Made by a program: the position numbers and the translations under genes
Origin: a virus
DNA: 36,027 bases
Virus record (IMG/VR): IMGVR_UViG_3300036900_000232
Coordinates: 1-36,027 of that record
Strand: one strand, 5' to 3'
Shown here: positions 23,635 to 31,143 of the stretch, piece after piece
Layout: every line of letters starts with the position of its first letter
How positions within the stretch are numbered: the first letter of the stretch is position 1
The notes under the pieces: model-generated
Seen by the model: the letters and a program-made list of their open reading frames with translations, nothing else
Told to the model about the DNA's origin: nothing
The model's database searches: none

Positions 23635-25539
23635 TCACGCCGCCTGCGCGGTGGGCGGCGGCTGTTGCTGCTGATCGGGCGGCGGGGGCGCGCCCTGGCT
23701 CTGGTCCTGGGGCGGCGAAGGCGGTGCGTTCGCCGCTGCCGCGGCGTCCTGACGCGCCTTCTCGGCCTTGATGTCCTCGTTGTAGGCGCGGAGGAGCTCG
23801 ATCGTTTCGTCCGGGATCCCTTGGAGCTTCGCGACGACGGTCTCTTGCGTGACGAGCTGCGAGGCGAGCTCGAGATTCATCTCCGGGATCGGCTTGTCGT
23901 CGTTCGTGTAGGCGTCGTCGTCCTTGATCTTCGTCACGGTTGCGAGGACGAGATCGACGGTCGCCGTCTGACGCGCGCGATCCTGCTCGATGTCGGGGAT
24001 GCGCGAGAGCTGCATGAACACCTCGCGCGAGATGAGTCCTGATTGGAACCATTCGGAGAGGGTTTGCAGGCGCCCCGCCGGCGTCTGCGGCAGCGCCGAC
24101 ACCTCGAAGGGCTGGATGCGGAAGCGGTCCTTGTCGAGGTCGACGTCCTTCCAGTTGATCCGGGTGAGCTTGCCGTCGCGCTCCGCGGTGATCGAGAGGT
24201 CCTTGGTCGCCTTCGCGAGGTCGCGCGAGAGGTCAACGATCACCTCCGCAATCTCGACGAAGAACTCTTCCCAGCGCTGGCCGACCACCTGGAAGCGGCC
24301 GCCCACGATGTCCTGCCGCTCGCGCTGCGCGATCCCCGAGTCGAGGCCCGGCTCTTTCTCGCCGCTCGCCGTCGCTTGGGGAACGCCGGTGACCTGGTAG
24401 CTCGACTGGATGAGCCACTGGAGGTGCTGATAGAGCTCCGGCGCGACCGACGGCGGCGTGTCGAACTGCGGGCGCTGGTCGCCGAAGTAGCGGATCCGCC
24501 GCGCGAGCTCGTTCGTGTAGAGATCGTCCTCGCTCACCTGCGCCGTCACCGGCTCCCAGATGACGGGCACGCCCACGAGCTCCTGCGCCTCGTCGATTGT
24601 CGAGAGCGTCCGGTTGATCATCCGCTGGATCGACTCGAGCTCGTCCGAGATGCCGATGCCCCAGAAGCCGATCGGCGCGTGGTCCCAGCGCCAGAAGATG
24701 ATCGGGTAGTAGTCCTTCTCGTACGGCTCGGAGAAGAGCGTCGCGCCCTCGACACAGATCGTGTGCAGGCCATCGGACGCGTTCGGGCCGCTCCGCATGT
24801 GCCACGACTCGATCACCGGCACGACATCGCCGACGGTGCGGCCGGCGTCGTTGGCCTTGAGGTCGTTCGCCGTCTTGAGGATCGCTTCTTCGTGGTCGGG
24901 ATACTGCTCGAGCAGGCTGTCGCGCGGGACGTACTTGCGCCGATGGATCTGCGAGGGCGTCTCGCGCAGGCCCTCGATCTCGTCGACGAGGATCTCGTTC
25001 AAGAACACCCACTCGGCCGAAACGCGCTTCTTTTCCTCGTCGGCCCAAAGGTGGAGCGCGCCCGTTCCGTAGCTCCCGCCGTCGGTGAAGACCCGCTCGG
25101 TCTTCGGGTGGATCTTCGCCGTCGACATGACGCCGGCCACGTAGCGGGTGAGCTTCGCGGCCTTCGAGAAGGTTTTGTAGTCGCCGCCGTCCGTCAGAAA
25201 CATCGTCTGCGGCCGGTTCTTCGCGATGATGCTCGCCGCCGTCTGGATGTTCGACTTCGTGACGTTGTAGCCGATCGCGATCCGGCCGCCGTCGTCCTCG
25301 GGGCGGCCACGAAGCAAGGCGTCGACGTCGATGTCCGCGTACGTGCGGGCGTGGCGGAAGTTCCGGAGGCGGCGGCTCTCGAGGTTCTTGTGGATCTTGC
25401 CGGCGACGTGCCACACGCGCTCGTGCAGCGTCTCCTCGGCGCCGATCCACCAGCGCGTGCCCTTATCGCCCTCGCGCTCGGAAAGCCGGTTCTTCGCCTG
25501 GCTCTTCCGGGTCTCGGCGTTGTCAGTTGCGCGCGCCAT
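23635..25539 (-). CDS. Portal protein
   Basis: 634 residues. The ATG overlaps the stop of the small gene before it (ATGA). Landmarks include GYNVTKSNIQTAASIIAKNR and PQTMFLTDGGDYKTFSKAAK (wing), PYEKDYYPIIFWRWDHAPIG then FWGIGISDELESIQRMINRT (stem/crown helices), and YQVTGVPQATASGEKEPGLD followed by SGIAQRERQDIV, a pattern typical of podovirus portals. The C-terminal ~45 residues are Gln/Pro-rich. It forms the dodecameric vertex through which DNA is packaged by the terminase encoded two genes upstream. Confidence 0.88.
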   Translation of the reverse strand: MARATDNAETRKSQAKNRLSEREGDKGTRWWIGAEETLHERVWHVAGKIHKNLESRRLRNFRHARTYADIDVDALLRGRPEDDGGRIAIGYNVTKSNIQTAASIIAKNRPQTMFLTDGGDYKTFSKAAKLTRYVAGVMSTAKIHPKTERVFTDGGSYGTGALHLWADEEKKRVSAEWVFLNEILVDEIEGLRETPSQIHRRKYVPRDSLLEQYPDHEEAILKTANDLKANDAGRTVGDVVPVIESWHMRSGPNASDGLHTICVEGATLFSEPYEKDYYPIIFWRWDHAPIGFWGIGISDELESIQRMINRTLSTIDEAQELVGVPVIWEPVTAQVSEDDLYTNELARRIRYFGDQRPQFDTPPSVAPELYQHLQWLIQSSYQVTGVPQATASGEKEPGLDSGIAQRERQDIVGGRFQVVGQRWEEFFVEIAEVIVDLSRDLAKATKDLSITAERDGKLTRINWKDVDLDKDRFRIQPFEVSALPQTPAGRLQTLSEWFQSGLISREVFMQLSRIPDIEQDRARQTATVDLVLATVTKIKDDDAYTNDDKPIPEMNLELASQLVTQETVVAKLQGIPDETIELLRAYNEDIKAEKARQDAAAAANAPPSPPQDQSQGAPPPPDQQQQPPPTAQAA

Positions 25540-25763
25540 CAGCGGATCCCCTCCCCGCGTTCCCAGCGCTTGAACGCCTCGGTTTCCTCGATCGGCGTCC
25601 GCGGTTTCTTCTTCGCCGGCTCATCATCGCCCTCCGGCGCCGCGATCTTCGGAGGCGGTGAGGGGCGGCGCACGAGGCGCACGAGGCCGGGGATCTCGAG
25701 CTCGACGAGCCCGTGTTTTTCGGCGAGCGCGAGCGCCTGTTCGACGAGCCGGAGAGACCTCAC
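25539..25763 (-). CDS. Small hypothetical protein between terminase and portal
   Basis: 74 residues. The GTG at 25763 overlaps the terminase stop (GTGA) and its own stop overlaps the portal start (ATGA), so expression is tied to both. It has a helical N-terminus (LRLVEQALALAEKHGLVELE) and a basic Pro/Lys middle (PAKKKPRTPIEETEAFKRWE). It lacks an HTH and does not look like a small terminase. The function is unknown. Confidence 0.65.
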   Translation of the reverse strand: MRSLRLVEQALALAEKHGLVELEIPGLVRLVRRPSPPPKIAAPEGDDEPAKKKPRTPIEETEAFKRWERGEGIR

Positions 25764-27559
25764 GCGACGGGCCTCCCTTCGCGACGGGCGCCCATCCACT
25801 CGCGGCGCTTCCTTCGCGCCACCTGCTCGAGCTTCTTATCGATCGTCGTCTTCGGCTCCGCGGGCTTGTCGCGCTCGTGGTAGTGCTGCGCGTCGCGCCA
25901 CGCGTAGAGCGCGGCGTCGCAGAGGTGGTTGTCGAGCCGGGGATGCTCGGCCCATTCGCCGAGCTCACGCTTCTTCGGGTCGAGCACGAGCTCTTCCCAC
26001 TCGCGCACGAGGTCCTTGTTGTCGCCCTCGATCACCTGGACGAGCCCGGTCGAGAAGTCGCCGTTCATCCGCGCGACGTGGTCCTGCTTGTCCGTCTTTC
26101 CCGCCGGGACGATCGCGAGCTTGTACCGGGCGGCGAGCGAGCGCGCGAGCTGCTTGCCGACGCCGGCGGAGTCGATAACGATCCGCTGTGGCCCGTAGAG
26201 CGCGCACCATTCTGTGAGCCACGCCCCGACCTCCTCGTAGGTCGCGTGGCGGCGCTTCTCGCTCCGGATGATGTAGAGCCGCCGGTCGCCGTGGCGGTAG
26301 CCGACGACGACGACGGCCGTCGCGTCTTCCCAGCCGAGGTCGACGCCCATCAAGAAGTGCCAGGCGTGGTAGCTCGAGCCGCGGACGCCCGCCGCGCCGG
26401 CGTCGACGACATCGTTCGCCACGTTCGTGTTCTTCGCGCGGACGAAGCGGTAGACGCGGCTCTCGAGCTCGAGCACCCACTTGCCGAGCCACTGCCGGCG
26501 AAAGCCCGGGTCTCGAAGGAAGTCGTCCGAGCCCCACGCCTCGCGGAGGCGCGCCTTCTCGGCCTCGAACTGCTCGCGCATCCACGGGTTCGCCGTCACC
26601 GGCCACTCGTGCCCGACCCAGCCTTTCAGGCGCTCCGTGCTCGGCTCGCCGGCCTCGTCCTGCTTCGTGAGGCGCCACCAAAAGTGGGTCCCCATCCGGA
26701 GCCCAGGCGTGCCGAGGAGATCCAAGCCGCCGCCGTGGAGGATGTTGTCGGTGACGGCCTGGCCGAGGACTTCGTTCGCGATCCGCTCGAGGTCCTGCAC
26801 CTGCGACTGGCACTCGTCGAGCGCGCAGCGGTGGAACTTCCCGCCGAGCTGCTTCTCTTGCTCCGTCGGGTTCGCGTTCAGGCCGACGATGCGGATGACG
26901 TGCCCGTTGTCGAGCGTCCCCGTGTGCTTCTGCTGGTTGTAGTCGACCTTTCCGCCGCCGAGCGCGTAGACGGCTCGCTCGAGCGCGCCGCGCATGATCA
27001 TCTCCGCATGGCCGCCGGTGAGGCCGACGAACAGCGACGTTGCCGGCGTCCCGTCCGGGTTCTGTGGGTAGAGGATCGCGCCGCGCGCGAGCTTGAAGGC
27101 TGCGCCCTCGGTCTTGCCGCCGCGGCGCGGGGTGAAGGCCCAGACGCGCGGGCCCTCGTCGAGCACGTAGGCGAGCTGTTCGGGGAAGAGCCGCTCGGCG
27201 CAGATGCGATCGAGGATCTCTCGCTTCGTGTCGCGCCTCGACGCGTCCACCGTCGCGGGCGCCGCCTCGCGGTCGACGACCTTCTTCGGAAGCCGGGGAG
27301 GGATCCAGCGGTACTCACGCTCGACGCCGACGCCGCGGCGCTCGCAGCGCCAGCCGAGGGCCTTCAGCGCGGCGCTCACTTGGCGGATGGTGCGCTGGTC
27401 CGACTCGGCTCCGAGCTCGGCGACGAGCTTCTTGAGCAGCGTCGTCCAGCCGGGCGGCTTCGTGGCGTACCAGGCGACGATTCGATCCGTCCACTCGTCG
27501 GCGATGGTCTCATTGCGGACGAGCGACGCCGCGCGCTCGATCGGCGCGTCGGGCTTCAC
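25760..27559 (-). CDS. terL: Terminase large subunit with an N-terminal winged-helix-like segment
   Basis: 599 residues. The GTG at 27559 overlaps the upstream stop (GTGA). ATPase domain: Walker A PRRGGKT (144-150), Walker B CALDEC (D248, E249) and coupling motif LLGTPG (281-286). Nuclease domain of RNase H type: GVDLGW (D407), VIDSAG (D463) and LDNHLCDAAL (D543, D548). It packages DNA into the procapsid through the portal. Residues about 38-88 (LLKKLVAELG, then RQVSAALKALGWRCERRGVG, then REYRWIPP) precede the ATPase and resemble a winged helix also present at the end of the VapE-like protein here. No separate small terminase is recognisable, so this segment may supply DNA recognition; that part is inference. 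Confidence 0.92.
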   Translation of the reverse strand: MKPDAPIERAASLVRNETIADEWTDRIVAWYATKPPGWTTLLKKLVAELGAESDQRTIRQVSAALKALGWRCERRGVGVEREYRWIPPRLPKKVVDREAAPATVDASRRDTKREILDRICAERLFPEQLAYVLDEGPRVWAFTPRRGGKTEGAAFKLARGAILYPQNPDGTPATSLFVGLTGGHAEMIMRGALERAVYALGGGKVDYNQQKHTGTLDNGHVIRIVGLNANPTEQEKQLGGKFHRCALDECQSQVQDLERIANEVLGQAVTDNILHGGGLDLLGTPGLRMGTHFWWRLTKQDEAGEPSTERLKGWVGHEWPVTANPWMREQFEAEKARLREAWGSDDFLRDPGFRRQWLGKWVLELESRVYRFVRAKNTNVANDVVDAGAAGVRGSSYHAWHFLMGVDLGWEDATAVVVVGYRHGDRRLYIIRSEKRRHATYEEVGAWLTEWCALYGPQRIVIDSAGVGKQLARSLAARYKLAIVPAGKTDKQDHVARMNGDFSTGLVQVIEGDNKDLVREWEELVLDPKKRELGEWAEHPRLDNHLCDAALYAWRDAQHYHERDKPAEPKTTIDKKLEQVARRKRREWMGARREGRPVA

Positions 27560-27855
27560 GCGGCCACCGGCGGGTCGGGCTGCACCTCGAAGCGCTGCCA
27601 GCCGGGGGCTGTGCCACACCAGAAGCGGGGGCCGTCCTCGTCGCGCACCTCGATCCCGAAGCGATCGAAGGCGGCGCGCTCCCCGGCCGTGATCGGGAGC
27701 GGGTGCTCAAGCTCGCCTTGCTGGCGGGCGCGGCGGAGCACCTCTTTCACGAGCAGCGCCGCGGGCGGCGGGGGCGACGGCTGGGGGGCAGAGAGGGCGC
27801 TCGCGAACGCCCGGGCGGTGCGCTGCTCGTCGGTCCCGCGCGGCGGCTCGCTCAT
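27556..27855 (-). CDS. Hypothetical protein upstream of the large terminase
   Basis: 99 residues. The ATG at 27855 overlaps the acetyltransferase stop; its own stop overlaps the terminase start. A Pro-rich linker separates a helical N-terminus from a C-terminal segment (LPITAGERAAFDRFGIEVRD then FWCGTAPGWQRFEV). In position it is where a small terminase is often found, but it lacks any HTH and is short, so I do not make that call. Confidence 0.6.
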   Translation of the reverse strand: MSEPPRGTDEQRTARAFASALSAPQPSPPPPAALLVKEVLRRARQQGELEHPLPITAGERAAFDRFGIEVRDEDGPRFWCGTAPGWQRFEVQPDPPVAA

Positions 27856-28337
27856 GACCGCCCCGCGCGCCAGGGGTCGTATTCGAGCCGGACGCGGGCC
27901 GAGAGCCAGCCGGCGGGGACCTCGCGGGAGGCCTGCGAGAAGATGATGCGCGGGCGGACCGTCGGGAGCTTCGCGGCGACGAGGGCGGCCTCGACGAGGG
28001 CGCGACCGACGCCGCGGCCGCGGAAGCTCGGGCGGGCGCGGACCCAAGCCCAGTGGACGACGAGGGCCCCGCCATCGGCCCCGCCGTGGACCAGGTAGCC
28101 GATCACCTCGGACGCGTCGTCGGGGTGCGCTGCAACGAGGGTGGTCCCGGTCGCGAGGCAGCGGGCGATGTGCTCGTGTTGCCGACGGGCGAAGACGGAC
28201 GCCGGTACGAAGTCGCCGAGCCGGCCGAGCCCCTCTCGCGCGCCGCGGCGCCACGAATCGCAGATGAGCGGCCGGTCTTCCTCGACGCCGAGACGCACGA
28301 CGTACTCGAGCGGCGGGAGAGCGACCGCGGCCGACAT
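27852..28337 (-). CDS. GNAT-family N-acetyltransferase
   Basis: 161 residues from ATG 28337. It has the GNAT core: beta4 ALVVHWAWVRARPSFRGRGV with the acetyl-CoA loop R106-G-R-G-V-G111, then helix RALVEAALVAAKLPT. The N-terminal part (VVRLGVEEDRPLICDSWRRG) and DASEVIGYLVHG match beta1 and beta3. It should move an acetyl group from acetyl-CoA to an amine; the substrate is unknown. GNAT genes are found near packaging genes of other phages. It might modify a virion protein or act on a host factor; nothing in the sequence decides. Confidence 0.82.
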   Translation of the reverse strand: MSAAVALPPLEYVVRLGVEEDRPLICDSWRRGAREGLGRLGDFVPASVFARRQHEHIARCLATGTTLVAAHPDDASEVIGYLVHGGADGGALVVHWAWVRARPSFRGRGVGRALVEAALVAAKLPTVRPRIIFSQASREVPAGWLSARVRLEYDPWRAGRS

Positions 28338-28417
28338 CAGCGTCCCTCGTGGAAGAGCCCGAGCAGCACCGGAATGCAGCGCCAGCCCGGGGAGCACTTC
28401 CAGCCCCAGCGCTTCAC
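28337..28417 (-). CDS. Tiny basic/aromatic protein, 26 residues
   Basis: The GTG at 28417 overlaps the stop of the gene before it (GTGA), and its TGA shares a base with the ATG of the acetyltransferase (TGATG). The product, starting MKRWGWKCSPGWRC, has a basic Trp/Cys-rich head, a hydrophobic middle (IPVLLGLF) and a short charged end. Exact tiling between two coupled genes, in a genome where this is the rule, is the main evidence that it is translated. It may be membrane-associated. No family is known to me. Confidence 0.5.
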   Translation of the reverse strand: MKRWGWKCSPGWRCIPVLLGLFHEGR

Positions 28418-28650
28418 GAGCGTTGCCCCCTGAACGTGCCGAGCCCGGGCGGGAGGGCCCCGACGAGCTGGACGCGCGCCGGCTCTTCCTTGGCCTCTCC
28501 GCGGGCCAGCAACGCGAGGTGCTCCAGGGCCGTCGCGTTGGCCTGGAGGAGAGCGAGTTTCTCCTGGTTGCTCAGACCGGCGAGCCGAAGGCCATCGCAG
28601 CGCCGGCGGCAGCTGGCGAGGTGGTCATGCGGGTCCTGACGGCCGAGCAT
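28414..28650 (-). CDS. Hypothetical protein, first gene of the structural operon
   Basis: 78 residues from ATG 28650. Mostly helical (LSNQEKLALLQANATALEHL) with two Cys near the N-terminus (ASCRRRC). The start codon lies about 7 bases after a promoter-like CAGAAT box, so the message may be leaderless or nearly so. It opens the coupled run that leads to terminase, portal and capsid genes. The function is unknown; a small terminase cannot be excluded but no HTH is clear. Confidence 0.55.
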   Translation of the reverse strand: MLGRQDPHDHLASCRRRCDGLRLAGLSNQEKLALLQANATALEHLALLARGEAKEEPARVQLVGALPPGLGTFRGQRS

Positions 28651-28699
28651 GGGTCAATTCTGACCCACTAACAGGGTCAAAATCAACCCATCGTGACCC
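28651..28699 (-). promoter_or_regulatory. Candidate promoter and operator array for the structural operon
   Basis: GGGTCAATTCTGACCC (28651-28666) is an inverted repeat. Further boxes of the same motif lie at 28674-28679 (GGGTCA) and 28694-28699 (TGACCC). Read on the minus strand, TTGATT (28686-28681), an 18-base spacer and CAGAAT (28662-28657) form a plausible -35/-10 pair overlapped by the boxes. Transcription would begin at about the ATG at 28650. A dedicated late activator or repressor site is likely; the host's promoter consensus is unknown. Confidence 0.5.
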
Positions 28700-29055
28700 G
28701 TAGGTCTCGTTTCGGGGAACGCGGCGGCAATTCATCAATGATTACGCCGGCGAGACACGAGGTAGGTACTCTTGGCCCGGGCAAAATCCGTTATAGCGGA
28801 GGTAATGACGCCTTTGCGGACCTGTGGCGGGGTTGGGCCGATCGGGGGTTGGCGATCGGGGGTTGGGGCGGTCCCAGTGGTCCACCCTGGTCCCATGGAC
28901 CGCCTTCCATCACAAACAACATCTGTGCTCGCATGCATGTGCAAAATATTAGTGGGACCAGTGGGACCAGTGGGACCAGAAGCCAACTTGAAGCCTCGCC
29001 GTCCGGTCCCACCTCCAGCTTGACAGGTAGACCACTCGTGCTGACCTGGGACCGC
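28700..29055 (+). repeat. Gene-poor stretch with short tandem repeats and GGGACC boxes
   Basis: This stretch of about 350 bases has no convincing gene. It holds two tandem 14-base copies (28839-28852 and 28853-28866, cgatcgggggttgg), three exact 9-base copies of gtgggacca (28952-28978), and GGTCCC or GGGACC boxes at 28870, 28889, 28954, 28963, 28972, 29005 and 29048. A TTGACA sits at 29020-29025 but has no good -10. The boxes look like a binding-site array or recombination scar ahead of the lipoprotein gene. An open frame runs through it from 28693, but it is made of these repeats and is not protein-like. Confidence 0.6.
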
Positions 29056-29472
29056 ATGACCCATCGCCACTTCCTAGCCCTCGCCGTCGCCCTCGTGGCT
29101 CTTCCGTTCGCCGGGTGCGGATCCGGGACAGCCGAAGCCAACCCGTGCGCCACGCCCGGCGCGACCTACCTGGAGCACTTCGCGGAGCACCCGGGTGGGA
29201 CGTGCGGGCCGATCACGGATCAGGTACTCAACATCAACCACGACGGGACGATCGACACGGCCTCGCCGGACTGCGATTCGGTGACGCAGGACGGTTGCAC
29301 GGCGCGGGACACCAACTGCCGAACGTCGGCAAACGGGACCGATTGCACCGCTACGACATCGGTGACCTTCGCGAAGGACGGCTCGGCGGCGTCGGGTATC
29401 GCGACGATCTCCTGCACCGCCGGCAGCTCAAGCTGCGAATCGACCTACGACATCTCGGCCGAGCGCCGGTAG
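29056..29472 (+). CDS. Cysteine-rich lipoprotein (probable lysogenic conversion gene)
   Basis: 138 residues. A signal peptide with a basic start and hydrophobic core (HFLALAVALVALPFAGC) ends in a lipobox FAGC, so the mature protein should be lipid-anchored in the envelope. The mature part has many Cys residues, GGTCGPITDQVLNIN, DCDSVTQDGCTARDTNC and the ending SSCESTYDISAERR. From memory this resembles short lipoproteins abundant in Myxococcota (ending CxSTYDV-like). It is the only plus-strand gene inside the minus-strand arm, and is set off by repeat-rich DNA, which is typical of a moron carried for the lysogen. The 3' end overlaps the VapE gene by 28 bases. Confidence 0.75.
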   Translation: MTHRHFLALAVALVALPFAGCGSGTAEANPCATPGATYLEHFAEHPGGTCGPITDQVLNINHDGTIDTASPDCDSVTQDGCTARDTNCRTSANGTDCTATTSVTFAKDGSAASGIATISCTAGSSSCESTYDISAERR

Positions 29473-30689
29473 ACCCAGCCGCGGGGAACGCCGCCAGCGC
29501 CACGCGGCGCGCGCTGGCGTGTCCACCCGAGCACCTTCAGCGCCCGCGCGACGCGCGCTTGGTCGCCCATCGTCCACTTGGCACGCTCGAGAGCGAAGAC
29601 GTCGCGGAGCACGCTGCTCACCGTCAGCTCGTTGAGCGGATGCCCGATGAGCCACGTCGCGATCTCGTCCGCCCAAGCGTCGCGCGAGAGCCGCGAGCCC
29701 TGCTCCGCCACGACGTCGCCGAGCTCGTCGGGCCTCGGGTGCCAGATGCCGCCCGACTCCCAGATCGCGAACGCCTCCGCCCAGAGCTGCTCCCGCGCCG
29801 CGTGCAGCCCCTCGAGGTCGATGCGCCCGCACCGCACCGGGAAGAACCGCCGATTACCCGTCTCGTCGCGCAAGTAGTCGTCCCGGTTCGTCGTCCCCGC
29901 GAACACCGCTTGCCGCGGCACGTCGACGAGCCCGCGCCCGTACGGCGGCCGATACGAATCGACCGAGCTGCTCAAGAAGTTCTTGACGCGCTCGATCTCG
30001 CTCCGCCCCACCGAATCGAGCTCGGCAAACTCGACGCACCACTTCCCGCGCAGCCCCACGAAGCGGTCTTTCGACTGGAGCTCGAGCGGCGTGTCCGAGA
30101 ACCACGCGTCGCCGAACAGGACGCGCAGCATCGTCGACTTCCCCGCGCCCTGGTCGCCCTCGAAGGTCGGCATCGTGTCGAGCTTGCACCCGGGGCGCAT
30201 GACGCGCCCGACGGCGCCGACGAGGAACCACCGCCCGACGTTCGACGCGTACGCGCCGTTCTCCGCGCCGACGTAGGCCGCGAGCCACCCGTCGACACGC
30301 TTCTCGCCGTCCCACCGGAGATCGCGAAGCCAGTCGCGGATCGGGTGCACGCGCCGGCGCTCGGCGACGACCATCGCCGCGTCGCGCACCGTCTCGCGGG
30401 CCAGCGTCACGTCACAATTCCGAATGAGCCAAGCCTGAAGCCTAATAATATCAACGTCTGATACAATCTTCTTGACTCGCGCCGTCGTCTCTGCGTCGTC
30501 AATGTGCCAGGGCGGAGCGTCGAGCTCGATCTCTTGCGCGAGCTCGTTCCACGCGATCTTGTTCTTCCACCGCGAGTCGTTCGCGAGAATCGAGATCGCG
30601 GTCGCAACGGTGGGCTTCGGCGCGCCGCGCGACTTCTTCGCCGCCTCGATCGGGACCACGTTCCCTTCGCGCTCGACGTCCTCGATCAC
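29445..30689 (-). CDS. VapE-type replication ATPase
   Basis: 414 residues. The GTG at 30689 overlaps the upstream stop (GTGA). Residues about 28-130 carry the conserved lead (VHPIRDWLRDLRWDGEKRVD, then W..AY.G). P-loop: FEGDQGAGKST (176-186, K184). Walker-B-like acidic strand: CVEFAELD (218-225). Then AGTTNRDDYLRDETGNRRFF with the NR and R residues expected of the sensor and arginine finger, and a C-terminal winged-helix-like end (VSSVLRDVF; RVARALKVLGW). VapE-family proteins are SF3-like helicase or primase-associated ATPases of phages and islands, so this is probably the replication initiator-helicase. An AT-rich patch lies within residues about 73-92. Confidence 0.88.
   Translation of the reverse strand: MIEDVEREGNVVPIEAAKKSRGAPKPTVATAISILANDSRWKNKIAWNELAQEIELDAPPWHIDDAETTARVKKIVSDVDIIRLQAWLIRNCDVTLARETVRDAAMVVAERRRVHPIRDWLRDLRWDGEKRVDGWLAAYVGAENGAYASNVGRWFLVGAVGRVMRPGCKLDTMPTFEGDQGAGKSTMLRVLFGDAWFSDTPLELQSKDRFVGLRGKWCVEFAELDSVGRSEIERVKNFLSSSVDSYRPPYGRGLVDVPRQAVFAGTTNRDDYLRDETGNRRFFPVRCGRIDLEGLHAAREQLWAEAFAIWESGGIWHPRPDELGDVVAEQGSRLSRDAWADEIATWLIGHPLNELTVSSVLRDVFALERAKWTMGDQARVARALKVLGWTRQRAPRGAGGVPRGWVYRRSAEMS
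30414..30475. other. AT-rich patch inside the VapE gene
   Basis: I count 24 G or C in 62 bases (39%), and 9 in 30 at 30441-30470, against strongly GC-rich flanks. The codons used (GTA, TCA, ATT, ATT, AGG, CTT) are rare elsewhere in the window. DNA that melts easily inside a replication gene is where some phages hold the origin. No clear iterons are seen, so origin is only a candidate reading. Confidence 0.4.
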
Positions 30690-30871
30690 CGTCGAACCCC
30701 TCGCCGCCGGTCGGGCGGCTGGCTCGTCAAGTGGTACGAGCCGCAGTCGGGGCAGAGGTAGATCCAGATCGGCCGGCGCTTCCGGAAGCCGGTCCGAATG
30801 TGCTCGCGCGCGCCGCCCTTGGTATACCGAACCTTGCCGCTGGACGCGCAGAGCCTTCCGTCCGTGCTCAT
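30686..30871 (-). CDS. Small zinc-ribbon-like protein
   Basis: 61 residues. ATG 30871 overlaps the upstream stop (ATGA). A basic middle (REHIRTGFRKRRPIWIYLC) leads to YLCPDCGSYHLTSQ, a C-x2-C knuckle followed by YHLT; an earlier Cys is near the N-terminus. Phage proteins with 'Y.C..CG.WHLT' are common and unassigned. It could be a small nucleic-acid-binding partner of the VapE ATPase next to it. That is inference. Confidence 0.65.
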   Translation of the reverse strand: MSTDGRLCASSGKVRYTKGGAREHIRTGFRKRRPIWIYLCPDCGSYHLTSQPPDRRRGVRR

Positions 30872-31143
30872 GCCGCCGCGCTCCTCTCCTCCTCGCGCCC
30901 AACCTCCGCGAGCCGCCGATCGATCTCCCGCTCGACTCGCGCCCCGAGCCACGCGAGCGCGATCGTCCGAATCGAGCGCCGCGTGGGCCTGGTCCCGGTC
31001 CGCGCGCTCGCGAGCAGGGCGCGATCCACGGCATCCGAGATGAGCCCGAGCCCGAGATGCGCCTCGACGATGGCGCGCCCGAGCTGCTTCAGGCCTACGC
31101 CGGCGAGCTCGGCGCGACAGCGGATGCAGCGCGGTTTGCTCAC
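30868..31143 (-). CDS. Hypothetical protein with an N-terminal CxxC
   Basis: 91 residues. GTG 31143 overlaps the Tad2-like gene's stop (GTGA). It starts MSKPRCIRCRAELAGVG, then helices (LGRAIVEAHLGLGLISDAVD; IALAWLGARVEREIDRRLAE). One C-x2-C only, so any metal site would need partners or dimerisation. No family is recognised. It lies in the early gene run. Confidence 0.55.
   Translation of the reverse strand: MSKPRCIRCRAELAGVGLKQLGRAIVEAHLGLGLISDAVDRALLASARTGTRPTRRSIRTIALAWLGARVEREIDRRLAEVGREEERSAAA

Noticed and set aside
24043-26178. 711-codon plus-strand open frame
   Set aside because: Antisense to the portal and terminase genes, which are clear on the minus strand.
27556-27855. Small terminase subunit
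   Set aside because: Right place but only 99 residues with a Pro-rich linker and no helix-turn-helix.
28693-29055. N-terminal extension of the lipoprotein from 28693
   Set aside because: It would put 120 residues of repeat-derived sequence ahead of a signal peptide, which must be at the N-terminus.
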